Source: Tenebrio molitor (Eukaryota > Arthropoda > Insecta > Coleoptera > Tenebrionidae). Taken from it: a stretch of 64,000 nucleotides of DNA. The stretch lies in contig NC_091049.1 in assembly GCF_963966145.1 (NCBI RefSeq), positions 17,856,001 through 17,920,000 of the forward strand, read 5' to 3'. Positions 59,400-64,000 of this stretch are shown in pieces. Each line of letters opens with the position of its first letter. The stretch's first letter is position 1. The position numbers were made by a program, and so were the translations under genes. The notes beneath the pieces are model-generated. The model had not been told where the DNA came from. It did not search any database and was given only the letters and a program-made list of their open reading frames with translations.

Positions 59400-60426
59400 A
59401 TGATCTCTTCTAACCCCCAAAATTTCCGCAGAACGACGAGGTATACTTTCAATAAAATTTAAATAACCTGATCAGTCACCTCTTCCCATTCTCCCAGAAG
59501 GATTTCCTCGGCGTGTTGAAGGTTCTGGAATGGCATTTCTTCAATTGCTACCCAAGTGTGTCCCAGACATGTTCGATTGCATTGAGGTCTGGACTGAGGG
59601 GGGGAGGGGGCAATTCGTTACCTGAATATTATGGGTATTGAGGAAATTTTGCACTACTTTGGGCTAAGTGTGAACGGGCATTATCCTGGTACATAATGAG
59701 TTCTGAACCCATAGTCTCTGCAAACTGTATCGCATGTGCTTCTAAAACATCGTCTATGCACCTCCGAGCAGTCATAGACCCCTCACGAATTACCACCAGC
59801 TCCGTGCGTCCATTCAAAATTATGCCACCCCAAACCATGATGGACTCTCCTCCAAACAGAACCTTTTCTTCTAGGGTACCGTCTAAATACCGTTCCCCTG
59901 GGCGTCTCCACATTGGAACTCGTTCACTGATGTGGTGCAAACAGCATCTGGATTCGTCAGTGATAAGTACGTCGCTCCACTGCTCCAGGTTCCAATCAAC
60001 ATGTTCTTGAGCAAATAACCTTCTTGCTCTACGCTGCTCAGGGCTTAAAAGGGATACGTTAGCTGGTCTTTTCGGGTTAAACTCACGTTCATGAGAGGCC
60101 TGTTCAATGTTGTTTGAGTACTTTTTCTGGTTTCTGTCGTCTCTACCAGCTCATTTTGGAGCGTTGCAGTAGTACTCGCGCGTAATCTGGTGGCTTAAAG
60201 CCTTATCAAACGGTCTTTTCTCTCGGAAGTTGCCCTTCCACGAGGCAGACAAGATTGTCTTCTAATAATACTATAAATTAGATTATGACAGCGCGAATAA
60301 CATTTAATATTCGAGCTATTTGCCGTCTTGAGTGATCCTCTTCAATTAAAGTGACGGCTCTAGCAATCTGAATCTCTGATAGATACACTCCACGCCCTCG
60401 TGGGCTACCAAGAACATCAACATTCA
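59400..60426 (-). pseudogene. Tc1-type transposase relic 2
   Basis: From ATG at 60426: MNVDVLGSPRGRGVYLSEIQ, an HTH (RQIARILNV), breaks around 60280-60050, then 59940-59629 with ERVPMWRRPGERY, IMVWGGIILNGRTELVVI and MYQDNARSHLAQ (second Asp), followed after a frameshift by SVQTSMQSN / DLNAIEHVWDTLG and a weak C-terminus to ~59400. Different family from the 25.6-kb element. The 20.9-kb deletion derivative belongs to this one. Confidence 0.8.
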
Positions 60427-60489
60427 TGTTGCTTCTTTCACAATTGCAACGAAATAAAAGAAGAAAATGGATAAACGCATTTAAAGTCC

Positions 60490-60707
60490 ATTCACGTTGG
60501 ATTTTCCCCTCAAGGTTAAATAATTAAATTTTTTGGCTCTGTAATTATGTTTTGTAAATAGTGACATGCAGGTAAACACCGTACAGGTTGGATTGAGCAT
60601 TGCTAAATCGCATTATGTTGGTTAGCTGCATGTCACTATCTACAAAACATAATTACAGAACCAAAAAATTAAATTATTTGACCTTGAGAGGAAAATCCAA
60701 CGTGAAT
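60490..60707. repeat. Near-perfect 218-bp palindrome
   Basis: ATTCACGTTGGATTTTCC, AAATAATTAAATTTTTTGG and TGTAATTATGTTTTGTA all have their complements in mirrored order; the loop is ~35 bases around 60600. It lies directly next to the Tc1 relic start. Confidence 0.85.
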
Positions 60708-60857
60708 AGACTTTATATCTTTGTAAAAATTTGCACTTTTTGGGTTTTATGGCTTCAATACATCAAGTGTTGATAAGATAACTTTATTCGGTGTATTTTG
60801 TATCAGAAATAAAATGTAACACAATAAAGAGGTGGTTCTTTCTTCGTTTTGATTAGT

Positions 60858-61500
60858 GTATATGTTACGGACAAAGACGATAAATGGACATTGACGATAA
60901 CGGCCGGACAATGACGTGAATGTCCATTTTTCCTGGCGATTATCGATAATGACCGGATATTGACGTTATGGCCCGTGGCGGGTGGGCAATGTTATTAAAA
61001 ATGTCATTTTTATTCCAACGTTAATATCATTGCCCGGTCATTAATGATAATGGCCAAAAACGGCTGGAGAATGTTAATATAGGTTACATGATTATTATTG
61101 AAACTATGTATAGTATACAATATATTGTGACTATGTGAAAAAATATTATTCACACTTATTAAATTTTACTTGGTAACGTAAGTAAATAAAAAAAAAACTA
61201 AAAAAACCACCAGAACAAAGTGAAAAATACTAATTTTTCAAATAATAGGTAGAGTAGTCAAAATTATTCATTTTTGTTGTGGCATGAGAGTGATCCATGG
61301 TACTTCGAATTGCAAATTTTTTTGTGCAGCGCGCTTGTATTATGTTATGTTATGAATTATCAACATTTCCCAAATTGCATGAACATTAACGTTATTGGCC
61401 GGTCATTATGGTTAATGTCCAACTTGACTGGCCATTATCGTCATTCACCGGCCAATAACGTTATTGGCCGAATTATCGTCTTTGTCCGTAACATATATAC
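60858..61500. mobile_element. TIR element with GGCC-rich subterminal repeats
   Basis: Ends GTATATGTTACGGACAAAGA and complement. Inside both ends, ~20-bp motifs of the type AATGACCGGATATTGACGTTATGGCC recur about four to five times (60890-61070 and 61385-61470). The AT-rich centre has no gene. Confidence 0.75.
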
Positions 61501-61881
61501 ATCAAAAATTACTCACTGCTCTCGTTACTTGCGCTATTACGATGCGTGAGAAAAACACTCATTTTTCAACGTATTGCATTCAACATTTTTTATATATTCA
61601 GTGTTAATTTGCTTCATATTTATTATTAAAGATGGATACATGCAGAATTTCGATGATCTTATGTGGGCAACATACTATCATTATTACCTTACTTAGAAAA
61701 CTTACCTCAGCACCTATTATTTATGTATATTTAATCTAAATTTTATGTGAATGGATGTGATAATAAATACCGACTGGTAATTAGGTCGATTCTGTAACTG
61801 TAGCTTGATAACGACTTGTTGAAAATGGAAAATGGGTATTCTAACACTACATTCTACGCATATTCTACGTTGGAAATACCG

Positions 61882-61983
61882 AGCGATCATTTAAAAAATA
61901 AATCGAGTTTGCTTTGGAGCCTATGCTATAGCATGGGTTGCCATAGGTAACACGCCGACTCGATTTATTTTTTAATTGATCGC
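61882..61983. repeat. Hairpin, ~28-bp stem
   Basis: GCGATCATTTAAAAAATAAA...TCGAG pairs with CTCGATTTATTTTTTAATTG...GATCGC; the inner loop repeats CCTATG / CATAGG. Confidence 0.75.
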
Positions 61984-62507
61984 ATCGTACAACCGGCAAC
62001 ACTGTTTGGTAAAAAATGCATCAGATTGTATTTGTTAGGTTATCTGTCGCTTTCCGTTTTTACAACTCAAAATTTTAGCATAACGCAAATGAACGAAAAC
62101 CTTTTTTAAAATGCAGCAAGTAAGTAAGTAGAAAATCAAATTCTAAAAGCAAAATAACTTATCAACTAATTTTAATGCTTTCGAATAATGTTTATAAAAT
62201 AATTATATTGCCAACTTTGGTTATACGAATCCCCAATTTAGAAATATTTTTATTTTGCCAACATAATTCAACAGGTGGTGGAAATTTAGAATTGAGACAA
62301 ACTATAGCGATATGGGATACAGAGTCGACCTAATTGTCATACTCATATAATAGTCAAATTTACTACTGCCAACCATACATAAAAGAAAATAGACCTTCTT
62401 AATACTGTGTAATTACAATTCACAATAATTTCAAATAATAGACTTTTTGTAATTACCAAATAAACTTTTACTTCAACAAAATATGTCTACTTTTGCATTT
62501 ATATATC

Positions 62508-62758
62508 TGTGGCGGTCGTGAAAAAGTAGGTAAGTCAAAAATGTTAATTTTCTGGCCAACGATTCAAAATTCCACATCATTCCTAAAATCCTGTAATTAA
62601 ATAGAAACTTCTTTCTACCTGTACTTGTTTTCAATATAAGTAAATTTTAAACTGTGAAAATCTGAATTATTTAACTCCATGATTTATTATTAAGGTGTAA
62701 ACATCGTTAACTCATTTTTGAAATTATTTGACTTACCTACTTTTTCACGACCGCCACA
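62508..62758. mobile_element. Inverted-repeat element, 251 bp
   Basis: TGTGGCGGTCGTGAAAAAGT and complement; stem of at least 30 bp to AGGTAAGTCAA / TTGACTTACCT. It interrupts the duplicated block that is continuous in unit A at ~39205, so it inserted after the duplication. Confidence 0.85.
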
Positions 62759-63006
62759 GAATCTAAAGACATACCTGACTGATTTCATGAATTACAACCA
62801 GTTACCATGAGTCCAAATGTTGTACACGTATATGAAGCAAGTATTTTTAAATTGCACTAGAGACGAACGACATACTACTGAGGCAGATGGTTAACAATGT
62901 GTGAGCTTTCAGTAACAATTTGGAATATCATTAAAGTGACGTTGGGTACTAATTTACGTGCAAAGTAAACTGTAGTTTTAGTTAGGGAGCATTGTCACGT
63001 TGATAC

Positions 63007-63378
63007 TAGAGGTATTTTCATATTTGGTGGCGGAAACAAAAGACTGAGAAATGTCACAAAAATGTATTGTCAGTGTCAAATTTGTCATAAACGCCGTAAA
63101 AAGGAATGTCGAGGTAAATTTAAACTTTCGCTAAATTGATTGAAAAAATAAATTCTAAGGGAACCACTTTTTGTCAGTGGTTCAAAAGGAAATTTATTCT
63201 CATATAATCAAACGTATTACAAATTTTGTCTCTAGTCGACGATGAACAACTTTCTTATTGCCAGTTTGCTGCATTTCTGTCGAAATCACGAAAGTCTTTG
63301 AGAAATTTGACACTGACAATACAAATTTGTGACATTTCTCAGTCTTTTGTTTCCGTCATCAAATATGAATATATCTCT
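63007..63378. mobile_element. Inverted-repeat element, ~370 bp
   Basis: TTTCATATTTGGTGGCGGAA, ACAAAAGACTGAGAAATGTC and GTATTGTCAGTGTCAAATTT are mirrored on the right side. It begins where the match to unit A ends. Confidence 0.8.
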
Positions 63379-63639
63379 ACACCAAACAATTTAATTTAAT
63401 GACAATTTTCACATGTTAGTCTCTTTTGCCAGTACTTTTATTTATTATTGTGTTATTCATATTAAATTTAATTTTCAAATAATTTTCAAAAAATATGTTT
63501 CAGAATCTCAATTTATACTCGGATAAAATGCTATAAGATTCCTTCCCTTATTGGGTGTCACCGATTGTGATATAAATGAAGCTATCAGTAAACATGTCAG
63601 AAAAACATTTATTGCAGTTGCAAATTATAAAAGAAAATA

Positions 63640-64000
63640 AGTATAAAAGTAAAGATTATATTATCTTTGAGCATTTGATGACCATGTGACTCTTTAGAAT
63701 CTTGTATTAATTTCTTTATCACGACGTATGTGATCTTCATGCATTTACCGATTGGCGAAACGTGCTCTCGTCAAGGGGAATTAGTATAAAATCATTATAA
63801 AACATTTTCATTCATTATGTATGCTTTGGAGTCTCGAGTTCGGGAAGCTACCGCCAGTGTCCGTCGCACTCAATTAGCTGTGGTGCGGCGTAAGAGCACA
63901 AAATTAACCGCGTCACCCCCAAGGGGGCCAGCTGACACGTGAAGAGAGGTACCTTTTGGCCCTGTTAGAACCTTTTTCCCTTTTATTTTCGACCACCGGA
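63640..64000. repeat. Dispersed repeat, related to 6.4-6.6 kb
   Basis: ATGTGATCTTCATGCATTTA, GCGAAACGTGCTCTCGTCAA and CTACCGCCAGTGTCCG parallel 6425-6565. GC content rises toward the window end. Probably the start of a larger retroelement outside the window. Confidence 0.5.

Larger units (their letters stand above)
53950..63000. repeat. Segmental duplication unit B (with P450-B)
   Basis: Counterpart of 32430-39450; see the matching blocks given there. It is longer because it gained 54493-55467, the Tc1 relic and the 58.5-62.8 kb repeats. Confidence 0.8.

Overview
This is an insect nuclear genome window, most likely from a beetle. It is AT-rich, its genes have short GT-AG introns (48-54 nt at the shortest), and it holds odorant-receptor (7tm_6) and CYP4-clan P450 genes set in a dense mosaic of transposable elements (TEs). 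Nothing bacterial or viral-genome-like is present. Four host genes can be modelled well: two odorant receptors on the + strand (OR1, first exon outside the window; OR2, complete at 398 aa) and two CYP4-clan P450s on the - strand (502 aa each, 7 exons, paralogues 21 kb apart). All exon models come from my own splice-phase checks and are not supported by transcripts.

Layout. 0-24 kb is an odorant-receptor cluster: OR1 (0.3-2.2 kb), an OR relic split by a solo LTR (7.3-9.4 kb), OR2 (5' region from 11.3 kb, coding exons 16.27-19.91 kb), and an orphan copy of the same 5' region (22.9-23.5 kb). Between them lie fold-back elements, LINE fragments, tRNA-derived SINEs, mariner-type transposase relics and a 4.3-kb insertion bounded by inverted tandem arrays. 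24-32 kb is almost entirely TE: degenerate minisatellites, a complete but frameshifted Tc1/mariner element, a long palindromic element, a Polinton/Maverick-like integrase tail, LTR-like GC-rich DNA and the 3' part of a LINE with a restriction-like endonuclease.

32.4-39.5 kb and 53.9-63.0 kb are two copies of one ancestral segment, each carrying one intact P450 gene; later TE insertions distinguish them. Between them, 40-52 kb holds a second pair of inverted 16-bp tandem arrays (41.6 and 45.3 kb), a mariner-like element with a DUF4817-type N-terminus, a tandem duplication, several MITEs, and a 3.1-kb MULE with an 8-bp target duplication that was itself hit by a 585-bp TA-inserting element and by a 713-bp solo LTR. 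The right end (58-64 kb) is again TE: a second Tc1 relic, palindromes and a TIR element with GGCC-rich subterminal repeats.

Functionally the window carries chemosensory and detoxification genes, two families that expand by local duplication. The TE load explains much of the structure: disrupted receptor copies, enlarged introns and displaced 5' regions. The most unusual patterns are (1) many dispersed hairpins with unrelated stems but similar loops rich in CTCG/CGAG, (2) two long segments each bounded by inverted arrays of ~16-bp units, and (3) a 54-nt P450 intron that is open in frame in both paralogues.
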